From positions 1-64,000 of the forward strand of contig WFNZ01000035.1 of assembly GCA_015488335.1 (NCBI GenBank): a stretch of DNA of 64,000 nt, read 5' to 3'. The DNA is from Thermovibrio sp. GTDB lineage: Bacteria; Aquificota; Aquificia; Desulfurobacteriales; Desulfurobacteriaceae. The notes below the pieces were generated by a model that worked only from the letters and a program-made list of their open reading frames with translations, made no database searches and had not been told where the DNA came from. Each line of letters opens with the position of its first letter. Within the stretch, counting starts at the first letter, position 1. This document shows, piece by piece, positions 24,972 to 33,590 of this stretch. The position numbers were made by a program, and so were the translations under genes.

Positions 24972-25620
24972 TAAGCTGAAGGGTCTTTTAATCGTCATCT
25001 CCGCCCCGTCTGGAACGGGAAAGACAACGCTGACCCACATGCTCCTTAAAGAGTTTCCAGATATGGAGTTCTCGGTCTCATACACAACCAGAAAGCCAAG
25101 GCCTGGAGAGGTTAACGGAAAAGACTACTTCTTCGTTGACAAGGAAACCTTTGAGAGGATGATTGAAGAGGGGGATTTTTTAGAGTGGGCAGAGGTCTAC
25201 GGGAACCTCTACGGAACCTCTAAAAGCCAGGTTCTTAAAGCCCTTAACGAAGGAAAGGACATTCTACTTGACATAGACACCCAGGGAGCTCTCCAGGTAA
25301 AGAAGAACTTTCCCGAGGCCGTCCTCATATTCATTCTCCCTCCGTCGTTTAAAGAGCTTGAGAGGAGGCTCAGAAGCAGAGGAACCGACGACGAGGAGAC
25401 AATAGAGAAAAGGCTGAAGATAGCAAGGGTAGAGGTAGAGAGAGCTCCCCTCTACGATTACATAGTTGTAAACGATGTTTTGGAGAAGGCCTACGAAAAG
25501 CTCAGGTCAATTGTGATAGCAGAAAAGTGCAGAACCGAAAGGCTTAAAGGCCAGTTTGAGAAGATAGTGAAAGATCCGGAGATGGTGGAGCTCCTTGAAA
25601 AGGGAGCAGAACTAAATTGA
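24961..25620 (+). CDS. gmk: Guanylate kinase
   Basis: 219 residues. The P-loop is SAPSGTGKTTL, followed by SYTTRKPRPGEVNGKDYFFV (GMP-binding) and EWAEVYGNLYGTS, with the lid and adenine regions at RRLRSRGTDDEETIEKRL. It phosphorylates GMP to GDP. It overlaps yicC by 11 bases. The normal next gene is rpoZ, but here a Uma2-family gene sits between them. Confidence 0.97.
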   Translation: MLSNKLKGLLIVISAPSGTGKTTLTHMLLKEFPDMEFSVSYTTRKPRPGEVNGKDYFFVDKETFERMIEEGDFLEWAEVYGNLYGTSKSQVLKALNEGKDILLDIDTQGALQVKKNFPEAVLIFILPPSFKELERRLRSRGTDDEETIEKRLKIARVEVERAPLYDYIVVNDVLEKAYEKLRSIVIAEKCRTERLKGQFEKIVKDPEMVELLEKGAELN

Positions 25621-25646
25621 GAATCAGAACCCCATAAGAGGAAGAG

Positions 25647-26270
25647 ATGGCAACGGCTCAAAAAGAGAAGAAAGAGGTCAAGACGGCAAAGAAGAGGAAG
25701 CGGATACCGAAAGAGCTCATCTACGAGATGCGCCACGGAAGCCCCATCTACTACAGGGACTACGACCTTGTCCTTTCCGGTGAGAGGAGTCTGGAGGAGG
25801 TAATGGGAAGCAGCGGATTACAGTCTTATTTAGTTACTCTGTTACTCTCAATACTTTACCCAAAACTCAAAAAACTGGGCTACACAGTTTTGGGAAATGA
25901 AGTGGGATACAAGTTCGCCCCAAAGAGCTGGTATAACCTTGACATAGCAGTCTGGGAAAAGGAGAAGGCTAAGCCCTACCTGAAAAAGGACACCTACGTT
26001 GAAGTTCCGCCGAAGGTTGTCATAGAGGTTGACACAAAGGCAGATCTGAGGAAGTTCACAACCCCCATGGACTACTTCCACAGGAAGACAAAAGACCTGT
26101 TAGAGGCCGGAACAGAGAGGGTTATCTGGATATTTACGAAAGAGAAAAAGGTCTGGGTTGCAGAGAAGGGAAAGCCGTGGCTCATAGTTGACTGGGACTA
26201 CAAAATACCTATCCTTGAAGGCATCACAATTACACTAAAAGACCTTGTAGAGGAGGAAGAGAATGGCTAA
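25647..26270 (+). CDS. Uma2 family (DUF820) nuclease-fold protein, copy 1
   Basis: 207 residues. A very basic N-terminus (KKEVKTAKKRKRIPKEL) precedes a PD-(D/E)xK-type core: NLDIAVWE supplies the first Asp, and PPKVVIEVDTKAD the E-x-D-x-K motif. Uma2 proteins are widespread, often multicopy, and their cellular role is not established; nuclease activity is assumed from the fold. The gene is wedged between gmk and rpoZ, 26 bases after gmk and overlapping rpoZ by 8 bases. A second, quite different copy is at 43.8 kb. Confidence 0.85.
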   Translation: MATAQKEKKEVKTAKKRKRIPKELIYEMRHGSPIYYRDYDLVLSGERSLEEVMGSSGLQSYLVTLLLSILYPKLKKLGYTVLGNEVGYKFAPKSWYNLDIAVWEKEKAKPYLKKDTYVEVPPKVVIEVDTKADLRKFTTPMDYFHRKTKDLLEAGTERVIWIFTKEKKVWVAEKGKPWLIVDWDYKIPILEGITITLKDLVEEEENG

Positions 26271-26472
26271 GAGGATACCCTTAGAGCCTGTAGTTGAGAA
26301 AGTTGGGAACTTCTACGAAACAGTCCACGTTGCAGCCAAAAGGGCAAGGCACCTCTACACAGTAGACCCCTACACTTTTGGAAAGGACGAGAAAGGAGAG
26401 GAACATAAAAAGACCGTAATCGCACTCTTTGAAATCCTTGAAGGAAAGGTCTACCCCAAGAGAGAGGAGTAA
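26263..26472 (+). CDS. rpoZ: RNA polymerase omega subunit
   Basis: 69 residues. The family core is visible: PVVEKVGNFYETVHVAAKRARHLYT, then HKKTVIALFEILEGKV. Omega helps assemble and stabilise beta-prime in RNA polymerase. GAGGAGG precedes the ATG. The stop codon overlaps the pyrK start (TAATG). Position downstream of gmk supports the call despite the inserted Uma2 gene. Confidence 0.88.
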   Translation: MAKRIPLEPVVEKVGNFYETVHVAAKRARHLYTVDPYTFGKDEKGEEHKKTVIALFEILEGKVYPKREE

Positions 26473-27218
26473 TGGGGTTTAAGGTAGTTGAGAACTACAG
26501 AGTCTGCGGAAGAGACTACCTCTTAACTGTTGAGGCAGACAGAGAAACTGTTGAAAAGATAAGGGCAGGCCAGTTTGGAATGGTTCAGGTGCGGAGCTCC
26601 ATCCAGTTTGACCCGCTACTCCGCCGCCCTTTAGGAATTTTCAACGTTGAGGGAAATCGGGTCTCTTTCCTCTACAGGGTTTACGGAAGGGGAACGGAGC
26701 TCCTCACAAAAACAGAAGCCGGAGAAGAGGTTGAAGTCCTAATGCCCCTTGGGAACTCAATACCCGAAGACAGAGAGAAATACCTCTTCATTGCCGGAGG
26801 GATAGGAATAGGAGGCCTTTTCCTGGCTGCAAGGTGGTTTGAAGAGGCTGGAAAAGATGTTGTTGTCCTTTACGGAGAGCGGAGCTCCGAGAACCTCTCA
26901 GGGCTTCCCTTTTTAGAAAAGTATGGAATAGAAACTGTTGTCTACACGGAAGACGGCTCTTACGGGAAAAGAGGGCTTGTAACGAAGGAGCTCCCAGAAT
27001 TCAAAGACTACACCTGGGTGGCCTGCGGGCCAACGCCGATGCTTAAAGCTGTTAAGGAGATTGCAGAAGAGGAAAAGGCAGAGTGCTTCCTCTCTTTAGA
27101 CAGGAGAATGGCCTGCGGTGTAGGTGCCTGTCTGGGGTGCACGGTTAAGACGACAGAAGGCTACAAACGGTGCTGCGTTGAAGGGCCAATCTTCAGAGCT
27201 GACGAGGTTATCTTCTAA
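26472..27218 (+). CDS. pyrK: Dihydroorotate dehydrogenase electron-transfer subunit
   Basis: 248 residues. The FAD domain (about 1-95) has RRPLGIF and RVYGRGTELL, the NAD-binding part has FIAGGIGIGGLFLAARWF and VACGPTPMLKAV, and the C-terminus carries the 2Fe-2S cluster motif CGVGACLGCTVKT with a last Cys in RCCVEGP. PyrK passes electrons from PyrD-B to NAD. No pyrD lies in the window, so its partner is elsewhere. It is translationally linked to rpoZ. Confidence 0.92.
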   Translation: MGFKVVENYRVCGRDYLLTVEADRETVEKIRAGQFGMVQVRSSIQFDPLLRRPLGIFNVEGNRVSFLYRVYGRGTELLTKTEAGEEVEVLMPLGNSIPEDREKYLFIAGGIGIGGLFLAARWFEEAGKDVVVLYGERSSENLSGLPFLEKYGIETVVYTEDGSYGKRGLVTKELPEFKDYTWVACGPTPMLKAVKEIAEEEKAECFLSLDRRMACGVGACLGCTVKTTEGYKRCCVEGPIFRADEVIF

Positions 27219-27234
27219 AGGAAACCTCTTTTCA

Positions 27235-27253
27235 AATGAGAATCATTCCCATT
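27235..27253. promoter_or_regulatory. Candidate Fur box
   Basis: The 19-mer AATGAGAATCATTCCCATT matches the E. coli-style Fur box AATGATAATCATTATCATT at 16 of 19 positions. It lies in the 86-base gap before the Fe-S oxidoreductase gene, about 50 bases upstream of its ATG, so iron-dependent repression is plausible. No Fur gene is in the window. Confidence 0.5.
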
Positions 27254-27304
27254 TAGGAATCACAGGACTAAATTAAGGAGAAACTTTCCTGTTTGGTGGT
27301 TTAA

Positions 27305-28537
27305 ATGGCAGAGGAGAAAAAGATACTTGGAATAACTGACGAGCTCGTAGAGAAGTGCGTTCGGTGCGGCTCCTGCCGGCAGGTCTGCCCCGTCTTTAAC
27401 GTAACACATGAGGAGCCTTCCGTTGCAAGGGGAAAGATTTTCTTAGCAGACCTAATTAACAAAGGAAAAGCTGAGCTTGACAGGGAAGCTGCCCACTTTT
27501 TCAACCTCTGCACAACATGTTTAAGGTGTGCCGAAATATGCCCGGTAATGGTTGACTATGAGAAGATAATCATCTCTGCCAGGACCAAAGCCGTTGAGAA
27601 GTTTGGACTTCCGCCGGAAAAAGCAGCAGCCGTTAAGCTCTTCTCAAACAGGAATCTCCTTGAAACTGTTGGGAAACTCACATCTCCTCTAACAAAGCTC
27701 TTTACGAAAAAGTCAAACAGCCCCCAGAACAGGCTATTGCCGATAAAGGTTCCTAAACTTGGAAAAGTCCTACTTCCTCAGCCAAGCTCAAAACCTTTCA
27801 ACGACAGGGATAAAGTTTTCCCGGCAAATGGGAAGGAAAAGGGCAAAGTGATTTTCTTTACAGGGTGTATGTTCAACAACTTCTACACAGAAACGGCAGA
27901 GAACGTCGTTAAGGTTTTAAACGCCCTCGGCTATACAGTCTTTGTTCCGAGGGAGCAGTTCTGCTGCGGAGCTCCCACCTTCTTCTCTGGCGACCTCAAA
28001 TCCTTTGAGAAAATGAAAAAGAAGAACCTGAAAGGCTGGGGAGGTGAAAAGGCAGACTTCGTAGTCTCCGCCTGTGCAACCTGCGGCCACGTTTTAAAGG
28101 GAGAGTATAAAGAGCTGAGAGTCCCTGTGAAAGAACTCATTGAAGTCCTCTACGAGAACATTGAGGAGATTGGAAAGTGGAAACTTCCCAAGAAGGTAAA
28201 GGTTACCTGGCACCACCCCTGCCACATAGTAAGAGGCCAAAAGATCCCCCGCCACTACCCGTTGGACGTTCTAAAGGTTCTTCAGAACGTAGAGTTTGTT
28301 GACATGCCCGAGTCCGACAACTGCTGCGGAATGGGGGGATCCTTTAAACTCTCTCACCCCGAAATCTCTAAAGAAATTCAGCTCAAAAAGGCAAGGAATG
28401 CCGAATCAACCGGAGCAGACGCCGTTCTAACAGAGTGCCCCGGCTGTGTCATGAACATTGCTGAAGGTCTTGAGAGAATAGACTCCGAAAAGCAATCTCT
28501 CCATATTGCAGACCTGCTTGCCGAATGCTTAGAATAG
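27305..28537 (+). CDS. Fe-S oxidoreductase with CCG domains (GlcF/GlpC/HdrD-like)
   Basis: 410 residues. Two 4Fe-4S motifs at the N-terminus (CVRCGSCRQVCPVFN and CTTCLRCAEICP) are followed by two CCG domains: FTGCMFNNFYTE with EQFCCGAPTFFSGD and CATCGH, then HHPCHIVRG with SDNCCGMGGSFKLS and CPGC. This is the layout of glycolate oxidase subunit GlcF, GlpC, the lactate utilisation protein and heterodisulfide reductase HdrD. No flavin dehydrogenase partner is adjacent, so the substrate cannot be assigned. A Fur-like site upstream suggests iron control. Confidence 0.85.
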   Translation: MAEEKKILGITDELVEKCVRCGSCRQVCPVFNVTHEEPSVARGKIFLADLINKGKAELDREAAHFFNLCTTCLRCAEICPVMVDYEKIIISARTKAVEKFGLPPEKAAAVKLFSNRNLLETVGKLTSPLTKLFTKKSNSPQNRLLPIKVPKLGKVLLPQPSSKPFNDRDKVFPANGKEKGKVIFFTGCMFNNFYTETAENVVKVLNALGYTVFVPREQFCCGAPTFFSGDLKSFEKMKKKNLKGWGGEKADFVVSACATCGHVLKGEYKELRVPVKELIEVLYENIEEIGKWKLPKKVKVTWHHPCHIVRGQKIPRHYPLDVLKVLQNVEFVDMPESDNCCGMGGSFKLSHPEISKEIQLKKARNAESTGADAVLTECPGCVMNIAEGLERIDSEKQSLHIADLLAECLE

Positions 28538-28550
28538 ATTTAAAGATTGA

Positions 28551-28556
28551 TATAAT
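28551..28556 (+). promoter_or_regulatory. -10 element immediately before a start codon (possible leaderless mRNA)
   Basis: A perfect TATAAT ends 8 bases before the ATG at 28565. If used, transcription would begin within a base or two of the start codon, with no room for a ribosome site, and none is visible. The -35 position (CTTAGA, 17 bases upstream) is weak. Confidence 0.4.
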
Positions 28557-28564
28557 CGTGAATT

Positions 28565-29071
28565 ATGAAACAGCTTACCTGGCTAATTTTTATTCTTTAC
28601 CTTTTCATAACTGGATGCAGTACTGAAAGACCTATCTACGTTATTTCTTCATCCCCTCACCTACAGTTACCATTCAAAGCGAGTAAATTTTTTGGATTTT
28701 TTGATAAAAACGGAATAAACCTCCAGCTAGACTCGGTTGAGAACAGTGACTCACTCTTAAGATTTCTTAACTTTAGTAAATATTCTGTCGTTTTAACAGA
28801 TTTAAAAACAGCTCGGAAATTGGAAAAACTATCGTCAAAATGGCAGCAAATCTGCACTATAGCCCTCAAAAGAAACAAAGAAAAACCGATAATCGGGGAA
28901 AAGGAGAAATTTGTTCTTCTAATGAGAGATTCTTTACTAAAGAGACATAAAGATGCAGTAAAACTTGTAGAGGGGTGGAACTACGGAGTAGACCTCCTTA
29001 AAGATCCGGCCGTCGTAAAGCTACTTTCGGCAAAAGAAGTTCCATACAGGTTTTTCCACTGCGGAAAGTGA
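28565..29071 (+). CDS. Periplasmic-binding-like lipoprotein
   Basis: 168 residues. The lipoprotein signal ends ITGC (Cys18). The mature part resembles the N-terminal lobe of SsuA/TauA/NMT1-type substrate-binding proteins: PFKASKFFGFFDKNGINLQLDSVENSDSLLRFLNFSKYSVVLTDL. It is half the normal length, so it is a single lobe or a reduced version. Seven bases separate it from an HD-GYP/GGDEF sensor gene, which suggests it delivers a signal to that protein. A/T-rich and without any GAGCTC, unlike most neighbours. Confidence 0.6.
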   Translation: MKQLTWLIFILYLFITGCSTERPIYVISSSPHLQLPFKASKFFGFFDKNGINLQLDSVENSDSLLRFLNFSKYSVVLTDLKTARKLEKLSSKWQQICTIALKRNKEKPIIGEKEKFVLLMRDSLLKRHKDAVKLVEGWNYGVDLLKDPAVVKLLSAKEVPYRFFHCGK

Positions 29072-29078
29072 GGAAGGG

Positions 29079-31187
29079 GTGAGAATTGACAAGTACTGGC
29101 TCCTATCGGCAATAACACTTGTGGTATCCGTTCTTATAGGAGTAGGAACATACCTTATCAGCTACCAGTTTTTCAAAGACGAACTTTTAAGAAACAGTGT
29201 AAAAAATGCAGAAAACTACATTGAAGTAACAGCTGTTTCCGTAGGATCAAAGAAGAAGTCCCGACAATTGATTGAAATATTAGAGAGAGCTCCTTACATA
29301 GAAAAGGTTTACATGACCGCCCCTAAAGAGAGATCAAAATTTCTCATAGAGAAGGAACTACTCTTCCCCGACGGAAAGGAGAAAGTTTTCGTCCTTCTTA
29401 ACAAGAACCTGATAGTAGAAAGGTCAAGCGAATCCGCCCAGAAAGTTTCACTTATCATATTTGTAGTCACATTAATTCTAACAGGATTTATCTTAATAGC
29501 CGTAAGAAATTTCTACCTGAAACCTCTCTGGAAGATAAGGAGAGAGATCGGGAAAATTTCAAAAGGGGAGCTCTCCAAACTACCAGAAGGCAGAACTGAC
29601 GATGAGTTCAACAGAATAAGATCAAGTATTAATCAAATGATTGATACTATAAGAAGGAAAACAGAGAGAGAAGATGTAATTTCTCAGTTTATCTACTTAT
29701 TAACTATTGGAAAGGGCTTCAATGGAGAATTTGTAAGCCTTATGAGGAAAGTTTTAAACATTACAGACTGTGATGGTGTAATAATTGGCGTAAAAGAACC
29801 AAAAAGTAAAAACATTCAAATCAGATTAATACCAAAAAACGAGAACGAAGAGCCACTTATTTTAAATAAAGCTATAGAAAAACTCCAGGGAATAGAGCCA
29901 TACCTTTTAGAACTACAGAGAGAAGTAGAAACAACAAAAGTTTCTATACTCTCAACCTTAGAAAAGAATTTAGGTATTAAATATATTTTCGGAATTCCTT
30001 TAACTGTGATGTCAGAAACTGTAGGTTTCATAATCTTTTTCAAAAAAGAAACAGAACCTGTAAAGGAAGAGGTTAAACACTTTATAAGGAACATAGCCAG
30101 GTCAATAGCAATTTCCGTAGAAATTAAAAACCTTATAAACAGCCTTGAAGAAAAACTTAAGAGGGAAAAAGAACTTACAGAGAAAATCGTAAAAAGTTTA
30201 GTAAGGGGTATAGAGATAAGGGACTCTTACACGAAAGGCCATTCTGAAAGGGTGGCATTCTTCTCAAAGAGAATTGCAGAAGCAATGGGACTGAAAGAGA
30301 ACGAGGTTAAAGCAATATACATAGCTGGACTGCTTCACGACATAGGAAAGATAGGCATCCCCGACAGTATTCTCCTAAAACCGGGAAAACTATCTGACGA
30401 TGAATACGAGATAATAAAATTCCATCCCTTACTCAGCTATGAACTTCTTAAACACATAGATATTCTAAAAGACTCTCTACCCGGAATAAAGTATCACCAC
30501 GAAAGGTGGGATGGAAGCGGCTATCCTGAAGGACTTAAAGGGCAGGAAATCCCCCTTCAGGCAAGGATACTTGCAGTAGCAGACTCTTTTGACGCTATGA
30601 CGAGCGATAGGATATACAGAGCAGGTATACCTAAAACCCAGGCAATTGCGGAGCTCCGCAAACTGGCCGGAAAGCACTACGACCCTGAAGTTGTAGAAAA
30701 CGCTCTTTACATTCTCCTCAACGAAGAACCTCCACCACCTGAAGACTTTATCTCATCGGAGTTTCTTAACGTTGTAGAAGAAAGAAGACTTGACTACTAC
30801 CTGAGAGACTCTTTAACAGGTGTATTCAACAGAAACGCCTTAGAACTGGCTTACAAGATAGCAAGAGAACGCTTTAAAGAACCAATGGCCTTTACGGTAG
30901 ATATAAAGGAGCTCCGCAACATAAACGTTAAAGAGGGATGGGAAAAGGGTGACCAGATACTGAAGAAGATGGTGGAGCTCCTTCAGACAAAACTGAAAGA
31001 CGCCATCATCGTAAGGTACTCTGGAGACAACTTCCTGATATTCTTCCCTCAAAGAGAGGCTGTAGAAACAGCAGTAAGAGAGATAGAAAAGGAACTCGGA
31101 ATAAAACTCACCTTCCACCAAATAGAGAACTTCAAAGACATAGAAGCTCTCAAAGTAGAACTTACCACCCTTGAGTTTGAGTCGTAG
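29079..31187 (+). CDS. Membrane sensor with HAMP, GAF-like, HD-GYP and degenerate GGDEF domains
   Basis: 702 residues from a GTG. Transmembrane helices at about 8-28 and 124-144 flank a periplasmic sensor of about 95 residues. A HAMP-like linker (LSKLPEGRTDDEFNRIRSSI), a GAF-like region (about 215-345) and an intact HD-GYP domain (about 370-540: HDIGKIGIPDSILL, HHERWDGSGYPEGL) follow. A C-terminal GGDEF-fold domain ends the chain, in which the active-site motif reads SGDNF. That change should abolish cyclase activity, so hydrolysis of c-di-GMP is the likely output. The upstream lipoprotein may be its ligand-binding partner. Confidence 0.88.
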   Translation: MRIDKYWLLSAITLVVSVLIGVGTYLISYQFFKDELLRNSVKNAENYIEVTAVSVGSKKKSRQLIEILERAPYIEKVYMTAPKERSKFLIEKELLFPDGKEKVFVLLNKNLIVERSSESAQKVSLIIFVVTLILTGFILIAVRNFYLKPLWKIRREIGKISKGELSKLPEGRTDDEFNRIRSSINQMIDTIRRKTEREDVISQFIYLLTIGKGFNGEFVSLMRKVLNITDCDGVIIGVKEPKSKNIQIRLIPKNENEEPLILNKAIEKLQGIEPYLLELQREVETTKVSILSTLEKNLGIKYIFGIPLTVMSETVGFIIFFKKETEPVKEEVKHFIRNIARSIAISVEIKNLINSLEEKLKREKELTEKIVKSLVRGIEIRDSYTKGHSERVAFFSKRIAEAMGLKENEVKAIYIAGLLHDIGKIGIPDSILLKPGKLSDDEYEIIKFHPLLSYELLKHIDILKDSLPGIKYHHERWDGSGYPEGLKGQEIPLQARILAVADSFDAMTSDRIYRAGIPKTQAIAELRKLAGKHYDPEVVENALYILLNEEPPPPEDFISSEFLNVVEERRLDYYLRDSLTGVFNRNALELAYKIARERFKEPMAFTVDIKELRNINVKEGWEKGDQILKKMVELLQTKLKDAIIVRYSGDNFLIFFPQREAVETAVREIEKELGIKLTFHQIENFKDIEALKVELTTLEFES

Positions 31188-31195
31188 CTTCTTCC

Positions 31196-31227
31196 TTGTA
31201 AAAGTTCTGTAAAAATTTTGTTAAAAT
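31196..31227 (+). promoter_or_regulatory. Promoter of the sucCD-korDABC operon
   Basis: An extended -10, TG-T-TAAAAT (TAAAAT at 31222-31227), lies 30 bases before the sucC ATG, with TTGTAA at 31196-31201 as a poorly spaced (20 bp) -35. The 70-base gap after the HD-GYP gene contains no hairpin terminator. Confidence 0.4.
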
Positions 31228-31257
31228 GATTACCAATTTCAGTGGCGGGAGGAAAGA

Positions 31258-32427
31258 ATGAAAATCCACGAGTATCAGGCTAAAGAGATATTTAAGAAGT
31301 ACGGCCTGCCCGTTCCGAGGGGAATAGTTGCCCACGACGCCAAAGAGGCAGAGTGCGCAGCAAAAGAGCTTGGAACACCAGTAGTTGTAGTTAAGGCCCA
31401 AGTTCACGCCGGTGGAAGGGGTAAGGCAGGTGGAGTCAAGCTTGCAAAGTCCCCGGAAGAGGCCGGCAAAATAGCTGCCGAAATGATAGGCAGCAGGCTC
31501 AAAACCTATCAGAACCCTGAAGGCCTGCCCATAAACTGCGTCCTCATTGAAGAAGGGGTAAACATAGATAAGGAGTTCTACGTAGGCCTCACTTTGGACA
31601 GGGAAGTTTCAAGGCCTGTATTTATGGTCTCTGCAGCAGGCGGAATGGAGATTGAGGAAATTGCAAAGACAAACCCCGAGCTGATAATAAAGGAGCACGT
31701 TGACCCTGCAATCGGTCTTTTACCTTACCAGGCAAGGAAGATAGCCTACAAGATAGGACTTACAGATAGAAAACTGGTCAGCCAGTTTGTGAAAATCCTT
31801 ATGACCCTATCAAAGATGTACTTTGACCTTGACGCTTCACTCATTGAGATAAACCCGCTGGTCAAAACGAAAGAGGACAACTTCATCTGCTTAGACGCAA
31901 AGATTGACTTTGACGACAACGCCCTCTACAGACACCCAGACATTCAGGAGCTTGAAGACACAACTCAGATTGACCCGTTAGAGCTTGAGGCCAAGAAGTG
32001 GGACCTCAACTACGTGAGGCTTGATGGAAACATCGGCTGTATGGTTAACGGTGCCGGCCTTGCAATGGCAACTATGGACACGATCAAGTTCTACGGCGGA
32101 GAGCCTGCAAACTTCTTAGACGTTGGTGGAACAGCTACTGTTGAGAGGGTAGCTGCAGCGTTCAGGCTTCTCCTCTCAGACCCTAAAGTGAAGGCAATCT
32201 TTGTAAACATTTTCGGCGGAATCGTAAGGTGCGACAGGATTGCCGGAGGAATTATAGAGGCCGCAAAACAGGTTGATCTTGACAGGCCTCTAATCGTTCG
32301 CCTTGAGGGAACGAACGTTGAGCTTGGAAGGAAGATGCTTGAGGAGAGTGGCCTCAACATAATCCCTGCCAAAGACATGGCAGACGGTGCACAGAAGGCT
32401 GTAAAAGCAGCAAAAGGTGAACTATAA
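31258..32427 (+). CDS. sucC: Succinyl-CoA synthetase (ADP-forming), beta subunit
   Basis: 389 residues, normal length. It begins [22 protein letters not shown], with the ATP-grasp region [30 protein letters not shown] (metal-binding loop), [11 protein letters not shown] and [13 protein letters not shown], and [17 protein letters not shown]. It makes succinyl-CoA from succinate, CoA and ATP, feeding the adjacent 2-oxoglutarate:ferredoxin oxidoreductase in the reductive direction. GGGAGGAAAG precedes the ATG. sucD follows after 10 bases. Confidence 0.97.
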   Translation: MKIHEYQAKEIFKKYGLPVPRGIVAHDAKEAECAAKELGTPVVVVKAQVHAGGRGKAGGVKLAKSPEEAGKIAAEMIGSRLKTYQNPEGLPINCVLIEEGVNIDKEFYVGLTLDREVSRPVFMVSAAGGMEIEEIAKTNPELIIKEHVDPAIGLLPYQARKIAYKIGLTDRKLVSQFVKILMTLSKMYFDLDASLIEINPLVKTKEDNFICLDAKIDFDDNALYRHPDIQELEDTTQIDPLELEAKKWDLNYVRLDGNIGCMVNGAGLAMATMDTIKFYGGEPANFLDVGGTATVERVAAAFRLLLSDPKVKAIFVNIFGGIVRCDRIAGGIIEAAKQVDLDRPLIVRLEGTNVELGRKMLEESGLNIIPAKDMADGAQKAVKAAKGEL

Positions 32428-32437
32428 GGAGGGGAAA

Positions 32438-33340
32438 ATGAGCGTTTTAGTAAATAAAAACACGAAAGTAGTTGTTCAGGGGCTTACAGGTAAGGAGGGC
32501 TCTTTCCACGCGAAGCAGTGTTTAGACTACGGGACTCAGATAGTTGCAGGTGTAACTCCCGGTAAGGGTGGGCTCATCTGGAAGGACGATGAAGGAAAGT
32601 ATGAGGTTCCCGTTTTCAATACGGTTGAGGAAGCTGTAAAGGAAACAGGAGCAGACGCCTCCCTCATCTTCGTTCCACCTGCCTTTGCGGCAGACGCAAT
32701 AATGGAGGCAGCAGACGCAGGAATTAAGCTGATCGTCTGCATCACAGAGGGAATTCCCGTTAATGACATGGTTAAGGTTAAGAGAGCTCTGGAAGGAACT
32801 GGCGTTCGTTACATCGGTCCCAACTGCCCAGGGATCATCACTCCAGAAGAGTGTAAGATGGGAATTATGCCCGGCCACATCTTCAAGAAGGGAAGGGTTG
32901 GAATCGTATCCCGTTCAGGGACCCTTACTTACGAAGCTGCCTACCAGCTGACAACGAGGGGAATCGGCCAGTCAACTGTTATTGGAATCGGTGGAGACCC
33001 TGTTCCAGGAACAACCCACAGGGAAGCCGTTGAGATGTTCAACAACGACCCCGATACAGATGCAATTGTCCTCATAGGGGAGATTGGCGGAACTATGGAA
33101 GAGGAAGCCGCAGAATACATTAAGGAGAACGTTGAGAAGCCTGTTGTTGCATACATAGCCGGAGTTACAGCTCCTCCGGGAAGGAGGATGGGACACGCTG
33201 GAGCAATTATCTCTGGCGGTAAGGGAGACGCTAAGAGCAAGATGGAAGCATTAAGAGCCGCCGGAGCTTACGTCTGCAACACTCCCGCCGAAATTGGCGA
33301 GATGATGGAAAAAGCCTTAAAGGAAAGAGGACTTCTCTAA
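32438..33340 (+). CDS. sucD: Succinyl-CoA synthetase (ADP-forming), alpha subunit
   Basis: 300 residues from the ATG preceded by AAGGAGGGGAAA; the frame is open 21 bases further upstream, but that would overlap sucC. The CoA-binding domain has [16 protein letters not shown] and GVTPGKGG. The catalytic domain has [23 protein letters not shown] and the phospho-histidine motif [10 protein letters not shown]. It completes the heterodimer with SucC. The kor genes follow after 11 bases, all with strong GGAGG sites, so this is a single operon for succinate to 2-oxoglutarate. Confidence 0.97.
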   Translation: MSVLVNKNTKVVVQGLTGKEGSFHAKQCLDYGTQIVAGVTPGKGGLIWKDDEGKYEVPVFNTVEEAVKETGADASLIFVPPAFAADAIMEAADAGIKLIVCITEGIPVNDMVKVKRALEGTGVRYIGPNCPGIITPEECKMGIMPGHIFKKGRVGIVSRSGTLTYEAAYQLTTRGIGQSTVIGIGGDPVPGTTHREAVEMFNNDPDTDAIVLIGEIGGTMEEEAAEYIKENVEKPVVAYIAGVTAPPGRRMGHAGAIISGGKGDAKSKMEALRAAGAYVCNTPAEIGEMMEKALKERGLL

Positions 33341-33351
33341 AGGAGGAAAGT

Positions 33352-33579
33352 ATGGCTGTAAAGGGAATTGTTGAAGTTAGAGAGGACTGGTGCAAGGGGT
33401 GCAACATCTGCGCATCAGTCTGCCCCACAAAGGTTCTTGAGCTTGACAAAGTTAGGGCAGTCATGACCGTTGCACATCCTGAGAAGTGTATTGGATGTAA
33501 GCAGTGTGAAATGATATGCCCCGACTTCTGCATCTACGTTTTCACTCCAGAGGAGTACAAAGAAATAGCAAGCGCTTAA
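33352..33579 (+). CDS. korD: 2-oxoglutarate:ferredoxin oxidoreductase, delta (ferredoxin) subunit
   Basis: 75 residues with two 4Fe-4S motifs, CKGCNICASVCPTKVL and CIGCKQCEMICPDFC. It is shorter than PorD because it lacks the N-terminal extension, as usual for 2-oxoglutarate-type delta chains. It donates electrons to the alpha-beta catalytic unit. It opens the korDABC block directly behind sucCD, and an AAAGGAGG site precedes the ATG. Confidence 0.93.
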   Translation: MAVKGIVEVREDWCKGCNICASVCPTKVLELDKVRAVMTVAHPEKCIGCKQCEMICPDFCIYVFTPEEYKEIASA

Positions 33580-33590
33580 GGGAGGAAAGT

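Noticed and set aside
32417-32437. Upstream extension of sucD
   Set aside because: It overlaps sucC; AAGGAGGGG directly precedes the ATG at 32438.
33516-33590. Upstream extension of the korA alpha subunit
   Set aside because: It overlaps korD, and the downstream ATG has a strong GGGAGG site and matches the family start.
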